Assembly (NCBI GenBank): GCA_040904925.1
Contig: JBBDSP010000030.1
Coordinates: 5,038-69,037, forward strand
From: Gracilimonas sp040904925
GTDB taxonomy: Bacteria > Bacteroidota > Rhodothermia > Balneolales > Balneolaceae
Direction: 5' to 3'
DNA length: 64,000 nt
Positions 1 to 7,535 of the stretch are shown here, piece by piece; within the stretch, counting starts at the first letter, position 1, and every line of letters starts with the position of its first letter. A program made the position numbers and the translations under genes. Below the pieces are notes generated by a model. That model saw only the letters and a program-made list of their open reading frames with translations, was not told where the DNA came from and made no database searches.

Positions 1-157
1 CAATTCCTTCCACCGTTCGCAGCTTTCTCTTACTGAGATTAAAAATTTCTTCCGGGTCTTCTATATGTTTTAGCAGATTGAATACGCGCCGGCATCCAAA
101 GCCCGGAATTATAGATAGCCCCAGCAGTACCCTAAGTTTCTTCTTGTTCTTTTGCAT
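1..157 (-). CDS. dprA: DNA processing protein DprA, N-terminal part (runs off window)
   Basis: The reading frame starts at an ATG at 157 and runs off the left edge, giving about 52 residues. It begins with a lysine-rich stretch, then LRVLLGLSIIPGFGCRR and a segment ending KRKLRTVEGI. The pattern of a short helical N-terminus with an LxxIPGxG turn and a second helical repeat matches the SAM/HhH-like N-terminal domain of DprA, the loader of RecA onto incoming single-stranded DNA during natural transformation. The Rossmann-fold DprA core lies outside the window, so the call rests on the N-terminus alone. The start lies inside the 3' end of obg (26 bp overlap), which suggests translational coupling in one minus-strand operon. 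Confidence 0.72.
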   Translation of the reverse strand, partial: MQKNKKKLRVLLGLSIIPGFGCRRVFNLLKHIEDPEEIFNLSKRKLRTVEGI

Positions 158-1130
158 GTTGAATCAATTCCCAAAGTTTCTCTCTCAGCTCATCGACCCC
201 GTGACCGGTTGCTGAAGAAATAGGAATAACGGGAATTTCATCATCAAAGTGAAGTTCTTCTTCTAACTCAAAGCCTTGTTTTAAATCCATCTTGGTGATA
301 GCTAATACCCGTGGTTTGTCTAACAAGTCTTTTCGGTACGACTTTAGTTCATTGAGCAGTGCTTTGTACTCATACTCAATATCGGTCATTGCACTTACCA
401 TAAATAAGAGTACATTATTACGTTCAATATGCCTTAGAAACTGTATCCCAAGCCCTTTTCCTTCATGCGCTTCTTCAATAATTCCTGGGATATCGGCCAT
501 TACAAAGCTCCGATAGTCCTCAAATTTCACAACCCCAAGATTAGGCTCGAGTGTCGTAAACGGATAGTCAGCGATCTTGGGTTTGGCATGAGAAAGAGCT
601 GAGAGTAAGGTGCTTTTTCCTGCATTCGGGAAACCGACCAATCCAACATCAGCGATAAGCTTGAGCTCTAACTCTACCGTACGTTCTTCACCTGATTTGC
701 CTTCCTGTGCATACTGTGGAGTCTGATTGGTTGAGCTTTTAAAATGCCAGTTACCTAATCCGCCTTTGCCGCCTTCTGCAATCACCAGCTCCTGCTCATG
801 TTCGGTAATCTCACCCAGACGTTCTTTGGTATCCGCATCATAAACCACCGTTCCCATTGGAACTTCCAGCTTTACCGACTCACCATCGGAACCGGTACTT
901 CGTTGTTTGGTGCCGTGTTCTCCGGGCTTCGCTTTGATATATTTTCGATACCTGAGGTCAAGAATGGTATTAAGCTGTTCATTGCCAACTAATACCACAT
1001 CACCGCCTTTTCCTCCGTCTCCGCCGTCAGGACCACCTTTTGGTACATATTTTTCCCTCCTAAAGTGAAGAGAACCATCTCCACCCCTGCCGGCTGTTAC
1101 ATAAATTTTAGCATAATCGGCAAAGCGCAT
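132..1130 (-). CDS. obgE: Obg family ribosome-assembly GTPase
   Basis: 332 residues. Residues 1-158 form the glycine-rich Obg fold (GRGGDGS near 15, KGGPDGGDGGKGGD near 31-44). The GTPase domain follows with P-loop GFPNAGKST (166-174), switch II DIPG (213-216), TKMD (279-282) in place of the usual NKxD, and SSA (305-307). The family binds the 50S subunit and (p)ppGpp and is essential in most bacteria. The C-terminal OCT domain found in many Gram-positive Obg proteins is absent, so the protein ends soon after the G domain, as in many Gram-negative versions. It is upstream of and overlaps dprA. The ATG at 1130 starts the canonical MRFADYAKI and needs no trimming. No Shine-Dalgarno is visible. 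Confidence 0.97.
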   Translation of the reverse strand: MRFADYAKIYVTAGRGGDGSLHFRREKYVPKGGPDGGDGGKGGDVVLVGNEQLNTILDLRYRKYIKAKPGEHGTKQRSTGSDGESVKLEVPMGTVVYDADTKERLGEITEHEQELVIAEGGKGGLGNWHFKSSTNQTPQYAQEGKSGEERTVELELKLIADVGLVGFPNAGKSTLLSALSHAKPKIADYPFTTLEPNLGVVKFEDYRSFVMADIPGIIEEAHEGKGLGIQFLRHIERNNVLLFMVSAMTDIEYEYKALLNELKSYRKDLLDKPRVLAITKMDLKQGFELEEELHFDDEIPVIPISSATGHGVDELREKLWELIQHAKEQEET

Positions 1131-1165
1131 GTTGTGAACTTTTATTTAAATGGTTGATCGTCTAT

Positions 1166-3340
1166 CTACAGGTTTTCAAGAATGAAATCTGTCATCAGTC
1201 GGTAAAGATGACGGCGAGTATTCCCACCATAAATTCCGTGGTTTCTGTCCGGATAGATCATGGTCTCAAAATCCACATCTTCAGCAACCAAAGCATCTAT
1301 CATATCAATGGTATTTTGATAGTGGACATTGTCATCACCGGTACCGTGTATCAATAAATAATTTCCTTCAATTTGACCGGCTTTTGTGATTGGAGAGCCT
1401 TCGTTATATCCCTCAGGATTTAACTGGGGAGTTTGCATAAAACGCTCAGTATAAATGGTATCATAATATTTCCAGTGTGTAACCGGGGCAACGGCAATAG
1501 CTGTACTGAATACATCAGCACCTTCAGCTAAAGCGAGTGAAGACATATATCCCCCATAACTCCAGCCCCAAATTCCAATCCGGTTTTCATCAATATAATC
1601 AATTGCTGATAGTTGCTTTGCAGCTTCGATCTGATCGGCTGTTTCAAGTTGACCCAGTTTTTTATAGGTCTGTTTTTTGAAATCACGTCCCTTACCGCCG
1701 GTTCCTCTGTTATCAACGGAAACCACGATATATCCTTGATTTACCAAATACTGATGCCACATTGGGCGCTGAGCACTTTCAAAGTTCCGTGTAACCGTCT
1801 GGCTTCCGGGCCCTCCATATACATACATCAACACAGGGTATTTTTGGGTTGAATCAAAATCAGCCGGTTTCATCATGTAGGCATTCAGCTCGACTCCATT
1901 AACATCCATCGTCATAAACTCTTTCTGGATAAAATGATACTCATCCAACCTTTGTGACAGTTCAGCATTGGCTTCCAGCGTTCGTACTTCGCTCCCATCT
2001 TCCCTGTGAAGTGAGACCTTAGCCGGCTTATTGTAATCAGACCAGATATCAATGTAATATTTAAAATCACGACTCATATTAATACCATGCCAACCTTCAC
2101 CTTCCGTAAGCTTGGTTTTTCTTTTGCCATCAACTCGAGTGCTGTATAAATGTCTTTGCAATGATGACTCTTCTGTACTTACATAGAAAAGACGGTAATT
2201 TCGCTCGTTGTGACCAATAAAATTTGTTACGTCCCATTCGCCACTTGTGACCTGCTGAAGCTCTTCTCCCTCCATGTTGTATAAGTAAATGTGATTGTAT
2301 CCATCCTTGTCACTGGTAGTTATGAACTGCTCACCATTGTCAAGAAAATACAGATCGTCGTGAACATCGATCCAGGTTTCACTTTCTTCTGTAAGGATAG
2401 CACGAGAATCCCCTGTTTCAGCATTTGCGAAAAGCAGATCTTGTTTATTTTGAAGACGGTTCATCCTGCGGATCGCTAACAGATCATTATCGTTGGTCCA
2501 GTTGATCCGGGGAATATATTGATCTGTTTCCTCACCGATCTCCATATCCACGGTTTCACCGGATCCCACATGATATACATGGATCGAAACAATAGAGTTT
2601 TTTTCTCCTGCTTTGGGATATTTGAATTTCACAGCCTCAGGATACAAGCCACCCCATTCCGTCATAAAAAATTCATTTACCCGCTCCTCATCAAAACGAT
2701 AAAAGGCAATTCGATCTCCATCCGGTGACCAGAACCAAGCTTTGGCAAAGCCAAATTCTTCCTCATACACCCAGTCAGCTGCTCCGTTGATAATCTTGTT
2801 GAACTCACCATCTTCCGTGATCTGAGTTTCATTACCGGTCGCAAGGTCAACCCAAAATAAATTATTATCCCTTACAAAAGCGGCTCTATCTCCCTGGGGT
2901 GAAAGTTCTGCATACTGTTGTTTCTCATCTGATTCGGTCAGCTTCGAAAGCTCTCCAGCGTCAATATCATACACGAAATAATTCTCGCGCGTACTTCTTC
3001 TCCATATCTGTTCCACATCTGTTCGAATCAGTAATTTTGACTCATCAGCTGAAAACTGATATCCCTGAATAATGAATGGTTTCTCACTGTTACTTCCCTC
3101 GAAATCAGCTCCATCGAAGATCACTTGTTCTGTGCCATCTATAATGTTATAACGGATGATCTTATTATCACTGGTGGCAGAATAGAATTCTCCATCATTC
3201 ATCCAGCGTACATTCTGTACATTATTCTGGGAAAATGTATTATCAAAAAGGTGTTCAAACTCTACTGGCTTCTTGTCTTGGGCCATTGTGGCAACGGTAC
3301 ACATTGCCAGCATTACGAGCGAAAGTTTCAGTGTCTTCAT
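1166..3340 (-). CDS. Dipeptidyl peptidase IV (S9B serine peptidase), exported
   Basis: 724 residues from the ATG at 3340. A longer frame to 3376 exists, but the start at 3340 gives a clean signal peptide (MKTLKLSLVMLAMCTVATMAQ), so I prefer it. The N-terminal half is a beta-propeller of the DPP-IV type and carries VYEEEFGF, the Glu pair that in DPP-IV anchors the substrate N-terminus. The C-terminal alpha/beta hydrolase domain has the nucleophile elbow GWSYGG (Ser about 594), GTGDDNVH (Asp about 669/670) and DRNHG (His about 701), a complete triad. The family removes X-Pro or X-Ala dipeptides from peptides; here it probably works in the periplasm. It stands alone between accD and obg with short gaps and could be co-transcribed with them. 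It is not next to the SusCD pair. Confidence 0.93.
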   Translation of the reverse strand: MKTLKLSLVMLAMCTVATMAQDKKPVEFEHLFDNTFSQNNVQNVRWMNDGEFYSATSDNKIIRYNIIDGTEQVIFDGADFEGSNSEKPFIIQGYQFSADESKLLIRTDVEQIWRRSTRENYFVYDIDAGELSKLTESDEKQQYAELSPQGDRAAFVRDNNLFWVDLATGNETQITEDGEFNKIINGAADWVYEEEFGFAKAWFWSPDGDRIAFYRFDEERVNEFFMTEWGGLYPEAVKFKYPKAGEKNSIVSIHVYHVGSGETVDMEIGEETDQYIPRINWTNDNDLLAIRRMNRLQNKQDLLFANAETGDSRAILTEESETWIDVHDDLYFLDNGEQFITTSDKDGYNHIYLYNMEGEELQQVTSGEWDVTNFIGHNERNYRLFYVSTEESSLQRHLYSTRVDGKRKTKLTEGEGWHGINMSRDFKYYIDIWSDYNKPAKVSLHREDGSEVRTLEANAELSQRLDEYHFIQKEFMTMDVNGVELNAYMMKPADFDSTQKYPVLMYVYGGPGSQTVTRNFESAQRPMWHQYLVNQGYIVVSVDNRGTGGKGRDFKKQTYKKLGQLETADQIEAAKQLSAIDYIDENRIGIWGWSYGGYMSSLALAEGADVFSTAIAVAPVTHWKYYDTIYTERFMQTPQLNPEGYNEGSPITKAGQIEGNYLLIHGTGDDNVHYQNTIDMIDALVAEDVDFETMIYPDRNHGIYGGNTRRHLYRLMTDFILENL

Positions 3341-3412
3341 AAAGTTATCTTGGGTTAAAACAAGAAAAGAACGCATAGAGCATTCTTTTCGATCGTAAAT
3401 TTTGGTATTGAC

Positions 3413-4258
3413 TTAATTTTTGTGAAGGATCACCTTCAATAATTTGGTGAGCTTTGCTTTCATATTTGTTCTTGGCACAATGAAGTCCAGGAATCCATGT
3501 TCGAGCAAATATTCTGAAGTTTGAAATCCTTCCGGAAGATCCCGCCCTATTGTTTGGCGGATCACTCTTGGACCTGCAAAACCGATCAATGCGCCGGGTT
3601 CGGCTATATTGAAATCACCCAGCATGGCGTAACTTGCAGTCACTCCACCGGTTGTAGGGTCGGTCATATAGGAGATATAAGGGACTTTAGCTTCCTCAAG
3701 CTGTGCCAGCTTAGCTGATGTTTTGGCCATCTGCATCAAACTAAGCACACTTTCCATCATACGTGCTCCACCGGTTTGTGAAATAATGATCAACGGAATT
3801 TTATTCTCACGTGCGTGATCTATCGCTATTCCAAGTCTTTCACCTACTACCGAGCCCATGCTTCCCCCAATAAAGGAAAAATCCATGCAGGCTACGACAA
3901 GATCGAGCTTGTTCATTTTACCTACGCCAACCCGCGCTGCATCAGAAAGACCTGTTTTATCTTGATATTCTTTGAGGCGATCTTTGTATTTCTTCCGATC
4001 TTCAAACTCAAGGGGATCGGTAGGTTTAATTTCCTGCCCCAACTCCTTGAATTTTCCATCATCAAATATGATCTCGAAATACTTTTCGCTTCCGATCCTG
4101 AAATGGTAGCCGCTTAGCGGATCAACCCATAGGTTATCTTCCAGCTCACGTTTGTGTATCGTCTCGCCGGTTGTTGGGACTTTGATCCAAACACCTTCCG
4201 GCATTTCCTTTTTGGTGTTTGTTTGAATGTTTTCGTCTTTTCTTTTAAACCAGGACAT
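3413..4258 (-). CDS. accD: Acetyl-CoA carboxylase carboxyltransferase subunit beta
   Basis: 281 residues, full length for AccD. It transfers carboxyl from carboxybiotin to acetyl-CoA together with AccA, the first committed step of fatty acid synthesis. The crotonase-like core is well conserved (SFIGGSMGSVVGER, ISQTGGARMMES, TDPTTGGVTASYAMLGD, GFAGPRVI). The N-terminal zinc ribbon aligns without gaps to E. coli AccD (MSWFKRK..., PEGVW) but all four zinc cysteines are replaced: positions 27, 30, 46 and 49 are Val, Thr, Asp and Ser. The ribbon outline is kept while metal binding is apparently lost. accA is not in the window. It lies between tsaB (85 bp upstream) and the DPP-IV gene. Confidence 0.95.
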   Translation of the reverse strand: MSWFKRKDENIQTNTKKEMPEGVWIKVPTTGETIHKRELEDNLWVDPLSGYHFRIGSEKYFEIIFDDGKFKELGQEIKPTDPLEFEDRKKYKDRLKEYQDKTGLSDAARVGVGKMNKLDLVVACMDFSFIGGSMGSVVGERLGIAIDHARENKIPLIIISQTGGARMMESVLSLMQMAKTSAKLAQLEEAKVPYISYMTDPTTGGVTASYAMLGDFNIAEPGALIGFAGPRVIRQTIGRDLPEGFQTSEYLLEHGFLDFIVPRTNMKAKLTKLLKVILHKN

Positions 4259-4343
4259 ATGCTGCTTTTTGTGATTTTTTCAGAGAAGTAAAATAAAGAT
4301 TCTGAGGCTTAATTCTGAATCTGTTTTGGTTAGAATCAAGCCT

Positions 4344-5012
4344 TTAAATGCTTGCGTTATTAACCTGGCTGCTTGTTAAATAATTAGATTCCAGTTCTTC
4401 AGCAGTGGTTTTCTTAAAAAATTCATCCGGGCCGGTACTGTTAAAAAGAGAGATCAGTCCTTTTGCAGAGATCTTGGATGGGTCTGCAATTTTAACTTTT
4501 TCCAAAGATCTTTCACTCAATCTATCAATACCGGTTCCTATGATCTGATCTCCGGCAGTTAGCTTATTCTCAATCTCAGTTAATTCCAGTATCATTGAAT
4601 CTGAAACAACATTCAATGTTCCATCATTTTTAAATTGTTGATGATAGAGATGCTTTCTTCGGGCATTTATCACGGCATGAACCGACCCTTTATCCATAGA
4701 TTGAGCGAAACCCGCTAATGTATTACCTGCATAAATAGCGGTATCCAACCCAAAAAACATACCTTTTACGGCACTTGCGGCTATTCTTAGTCCGGTATAA
4801 GATCCCGGTCCTGTACTAACTAAAACAGAATCCAGATCTCTTAACTCAAAAGAATGTTTGGTCTTTAATTCTTTTACGAATAGAAAAAGCAGTTCAGAGT
4901 GCGAGCCTTTCCGTTCTGTTCTTTTTTCATGTACTTCCCCTGTTTCACCCTGAAAACAGACAGAGCAAATGTTGGTCGCTGTCTCTATGGCTAGGATCTT
5001 ATCGAAGCTCAT
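4344..5012 (-). CDS. tsaB: tRNA t6A biosynthesis protein TsaB
   Basis: 222 residues. ILAIETATNICSVC at the N-terminus and SVLVSTGPGSYTGLRI near residues 63-78 are the hallmark motifs of TsaB/YeaZ, an ASKHA-fold protein. TsaB acts as scaffold for TsaD and TsaE, which transfer threonylcarbamoyl to A37 of ANN-decoding tRNAs. Like other TsaB proteins it has no metal-binding HxxxH of TsaD, so it is the non-catalytic paralogue. The start ATG lies within the 3' end of pyrC (14 bp overlap), implying a coupled pyrC-tsaB transcript. No Shine-Dalgarno is apparent. The C-terminal third is the least conserved part. Confidence 0.93.
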   Translation of the reverse strand: MSFDKILAIETATNICSVCFQGETGEVHEKRTERKGSHSELLFLFVKELKTKHSFELRDLDSVLVSTGPGSYTGLRIAASAVKGMFFGLDTAIYAGNTLAGFAQSMDKGSVHAVINARRKHLYHQQFKNDGTLNVVSDSMILELTEIENKLTAGDQIIGTGIDRLSERSLEKVKIADPSKISAKGLISLFNSTGPDEFFKKTTAEELESNYLTSSQVNNASI

Positions 5013-6279
5013 TCAATACCAGCTGACCTTTATTATAAATTCCAATTGCACGTCCTTGTAATTTTTCATTCAAATAAGGTGAATTCTTCGATTTGGATCT
5101 CACATTATCCGGTGTGAAGATCCACTCTTCATCTGTATTGAAGAAGGTTAGGTTAGCTTTTGCCCCTTCTTTTATTTCAGGGATTTCGAGGTTCAGGATC
5201 TTACGGGGTTTATACACCAGCTTATCCATCAACTGCTGAAGGCTTAGTTTCTTGGTTTGAAAAAGCCGCTTATTTGAGACCGCCCATGCTGTTTCCAATC
5301 CTATGATTCCATTAGGTGCATAAATAAATTCCACTTCTTTTTCTTCAATAGCGTGTGGGGCATGATCGGTGCAAATAGCATCAATGGTTCCATCCACTAG
5401 GCCTTCCACCATCGCATCCACATCTTCCTGAGTACGTAGCGGAGGATGCATTTTAAAATTGGCATTATAATTTGTACGGTCGATCTCTTCATCAGTCAAG
5501 TCAAAATGATGCGCACAAACTTCAGTGGTTACTTTGATGCCTTTTTTCTTTGCCTTCCGGACCAGATCTACTCCTTCTTTTGTACTTATGTGTGCAACAT
5601 GAATATGTCCGCCGGTGTATTCTGCAAGCAAGATGTCCCGAGCTATCATCACTTCTTCCGCAATACCCGGAGTGCCGTCGAGTCCAAGTCGCGTAGAAAC
5701 TTTACCTTCATTCATGTGGCCTGGACGAGAAAGCGCCAAGTCTTCTTCATGGTTGATGATCGGCATTCCCAGCATCGAAGAATACTCCAAAGCTATCCGC
5801 ATAACCTGTGAATCATAAACCGGATCACCGTCATCACTGAAAGCAACAGCTCCGCCTTCTTTCAGATCTGCCATTTCTGCAATGGATTCCCCTTTACGTT
5901 CTTTGGTTACACATGCGATCGGGTGTACATCAACTGGTAATTTCTCTGCCTTTTTGATGATGTATTCCACAACATCGCGGGTATGTGTTGCCGGTTTGGT
6001 ATTAGGCATACAAGCCACGGCCGTAAACCCACCGAAAGCAGCCGCATCACACCCTGTTTTGATCGTTTCCTTGTGCTCAAATCCCGGCTCACGCAGATGA
6101 ATGTGCATGTCCATCCAGCCCGGAGAGACATAAGCTCCTTTGAAGTCTTGAGTTTCTTCTCCCTTTTTTACTTTTAATCCGGAACCTAATTCCTTGATCA
6201 CACCGTCCTCAATACGGATATCGATGGTATCTTTACCTTTATGAGAGTTGCTGACGGGCTTTAGATTTTTGAGGAGCAT
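4999..6279 (-). CDS. pyrC: Dihydroorotase (multifunctional-complex type)
   Basis: 426 residues from the ATG at 6279. The open frame extends to 6312, but MLLKNLKPVSN is where family proteins start, so the upstream 11 codons are discarded. It catalyses reversible cyclisation of N-carbamoyl-aspartate to dihydroorotate in pyrimidine synthesis. Visible family motifs are DMHIHLREPG (metal-binding HxH), CMPNTKPATH, FSDDGDPV, INHEED, HVAHIST and CTDHAPH (catalytic Asp). The long amidohydrolase form with an allantoinase-like layout is the class I type rather than the shorter E. coli PyrC. The 3' end overlaps tsaB. pyrD is elsewhere in this window at about 47.4 kb, so the pathway genes are scattered. 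Confidence 0.94.
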   Translation of the reverse strand: MLLKNLKPVSNSHKGKDTIDIRIEDGVIKELGSGLKVKKGEETQDFKGAYVSPGWMDMHIHLREPGFEHKETIKTGCDAAAFGGFTAVACMPNTKPATHTRDVVEYIIKKAEKLPVDVHPIACVTKERKGESIAEMADLKEGGAVAFSDDGDPVYDSQVMRIALEYSSMLGMPIINHEEDLALSRPGHMNEGKVSTRLGLDGTPGIAEEVMIARDILLAEYTGGHIHVAHISTKEGVDLVRKAKKKGIKVTTEVCAHHFDLTDEEIDRTNYNANFKMHPPLRTQEDVDAMVEGLVDGTIDAICTDHAPHAIEEKEVEFIYAPNGIIGLETAWAVSNKRLFQTKKLSLQQLMDKLVYKPRKILNLEIPEIKEGAKANLTFFNTDEEWIFTPDNVRSKSKNSPYLNEKLQGRAIGIYNKGQLVLNELR

Positions 6280-6434
6280 AAGCGTAATTTTGGCTTTTAA
6301 GTTCGACCGCAAATATACCGTGATTCCTTACTAAAGCACAAAATGAAAACCGATATGAATAGCTGCTACAGCTTAACCTCTTTTAGGCTGAAGTAGGTAG
6401 TCGGTTTAACCAATGAAATCGGACAAACTGAAAA

Positions 6435-6764
6435 TCAATGACTTTCCACACAGTCAGAGCATTCAACCCATTCTTCGGTTGGAATATGCCTGATGGCGGC
6501 CGGACTGTTTCCCTTCTCAAAAACGGGTTTGAATACAATATTGCCTTCTGAATGTTCCGTACCGCAACTATGGCAGTTTACTTCGTGATCGGTTCTTGTA
6601 GTAGTATAACCGGTGATTACCCAGCCATCATGGCCCTGATGTGCAGCCAGGCTCTCAAGTGCAGCGCGTACCGTCTGAGATTTATTACCTTCATAGAATT
6701 TTGATGCAAGTTTATTTAAAAGTTCAACCGTTGGATCATCCAGTGTAAAATTAAGCCGCTTCAT
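6435..6764 (-). CDS. Ribbon-helix-helix protein with C-terminal Cys/His (zinc-ribbon-like) domain
   Basis: 109 residues. Residues 1-45 read as a ribbon-helix-helix DNA-binding domain: a beta strand (MKRLNFTLDD), an amphipathic helix, a GNKSQTVR turn and a second helix. Residues 47-109 hold two CxxC knuckles (Cys64/Cys67 and Cys102/Cys105) plus His60, His65, His71, His93 and His109, which look like a metal site. The architecture recalls NikR in logic (RHH plus metal-sensing domain), but the C-terminal part is not the NikR ACT-type domain. It overlaps the preceding MerC gene by 14 bp, so the two are almost certainly co-transcribed. The perfect palindrome at 7232-7255 just upstream is a plausible operator for it. 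The metal sensed is unknown; function is inferred from domain logic. Confidence 0.7.
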   Translation of the reverse strand: MKRLNFTLDDPTVELLNKLASKFYEGNKSQTVRAALESLAAHQGHDGWVITGYTTTRTDHEVNCHSCGTEHSEGNIVFKPVFEKGNSPAAIRHIPTEEWVECSDCVESH

Positions 6765-7206
6765 TCTTCTCCTCTTCTTTCAACAATGATTCTTCTAAGG
6801 GGTGATGCGTATGCGATGCGTTTTCACAACTTTGATGGTGACGATAATTGAACCAATGCCCGGCTATTAAAAATATACTTCCTACCAGCGTGGCTGCAGT
6901 CTCAAAAAATTCCCCAAGCCACTGATGTCCAACCAGCCAGCCCATCAGGATCAGTGTAAACCCGATCGCGAGCAGTGAAACTATTTTTTTATCGTAATGG
7001 CTTCTTCTGGAGGCATAAAAAACAGTAGGCGCAATCAAAATAATGAATAAGGGATGAAGCCATCCTTCTATAGCTAACAAGAAAGGAGTAAGAGGAAGGA
7101 GTGCAAACACAACAGGGACGAACAAACAGTGAATGGCACAAAGAACTGATAAACTGAGTCCCAATCGATCCCAGATCAATGAGACTGACAGATTTTTAAT
7201 GGTCAA
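6751..7206 (-). CDS. MerC-domain inner membrane protein
   Basis: 151 residues with about four hydrophobic helices. WDRLGLSLSVLCAIHCL near residue 12 is the MerC signature, with Cys residues in helix I that bind mercuric or other soft metal ions. The C-terminus is His/Cys rich (HWFNYRHHQSCE, HTHH), suggesting further metal ligation. MerC proteins transport mercury in mer operons, but chromosomal MerC-like proteins in this phylum often sit next to other metal regulators and their substrate is not settled. No merA or merR is present here. The gene appears to start with TTG at 7206; no upstream ATG gives a better N-terminus. It is the first gene of a two-gene unit with the RHH protein. Confidence 0.8.
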   Translation of the reverse strand: MTIKNLSVSLIWDRLGLSLSVLCAIHCLFVPVVFALLPLTPFLLAIEGWLHPLFIILIAPTVFYASRRSHYDKKIVSLLAIGFTLILMGWLVGHQWLGEFFETAATLVGSIFLIAGHWFNYRHHQSCENASHTHHPLEESLLKEEEKNEAA

Positions 7207-7231
7207 AACGTAATAATATTAGTGTGAATTT

Positions 7232-7255
7232 TAGTGTGTATGAATATACACACTA
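7232..7255. promoter_or_regulatory. Perfect 10-4-10 palindrome, candidate operator of the MerC/RHH unit
   Basis: TAGTGTGTAT, a 4 bp GAAT spacer, then ATACACACTA form a perfect inverted repeat 26 bp upstream of the MerC start. A third half-site in direct orientation (TTAGTGTGAA, 7219-7228) lies 12 bp from the left arm. On the minus strand a TATATT hexamer inside the palindrome could be a -10 element, so binding would occlude the promoter. RHH repressors typically bind such paired half-sites cooperatively. Assignment to the RHH gene is an inference from position. Confidence 0.6.
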
Positions 7256-7285
7256 TTTGATCTTCTATGCAATGGGTAATTCACT

Positions 7286-7438
7286 TTAACGGATCACAAC
7301 AAAATCTCCTTCAAACTCTGCAAGTACCGTTCCCTCATTTTTAATGTGAGCCTGTAGAGTGATTCGGGCTTTGCCAAAACGCTCAAACATCTCCAAGAAA
7401 TTTTCAATGTCTTGTTTTTCAGGAATGATGTTATCACC
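7286..7438 (-). pseudogene. Remnant of a thioesterase-like gene (C-terminal end only)
   Basis: On the minus strand, codons 7438-7289 read about 50 residues ending KARITLQAHIKNEG, then TVLAEFEGDFVVIR and a stop. The two beta strands with a closing EFEGDFVVI resemble the C-terminal strands of hot-dog-fold thioesterases (YiiD-C/PaaI-like). The codon immediately upstream is TAG and there is no start, so only the last third of a gene survives. The region from 7439 to about 7500 is low-complexity (ACTCTC repeats) and may mark the deletion joint. Family assignment is tentative. Confidence 0.45.
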
Positions 7439-7500
7439 CTATTAACTCTCAACTCTCAAAAACTACTCATTTTATCACTTCATCACTCTAATTAAACCTC

Positions 7501-7508
7501 TATATTTG
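7501..7508 (+). promoter_or_regulatory. TAnnTTTG-type -7 element upstream of xseA
   Basis: TATATTTG matches the Bacteroidota primary sigma factor -7 consensus TAnnTTTG exactly, 28 bp before the xseA ATG. A good -33 TTTG partner is not obvious. Its position shows that the in-frame TTG at 7506 lies inside the promoter, supporting the ATG at 7536 as the start. Confidence 0.45.
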
Positions 7509-7535
7509 AACCCGAATTTGAACTTAAATTCACCT

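Noticed and set aside
5446..5811. A 121-codon plus-strand frame opposite pyrC
   Set aside because: Shadow of pyrC, no start context or motif support.
6435..7206. mer (mercury resistance) operon
   Set aside because: Only a MerC-like protein is present; there is no merA, merP, merT or merR.
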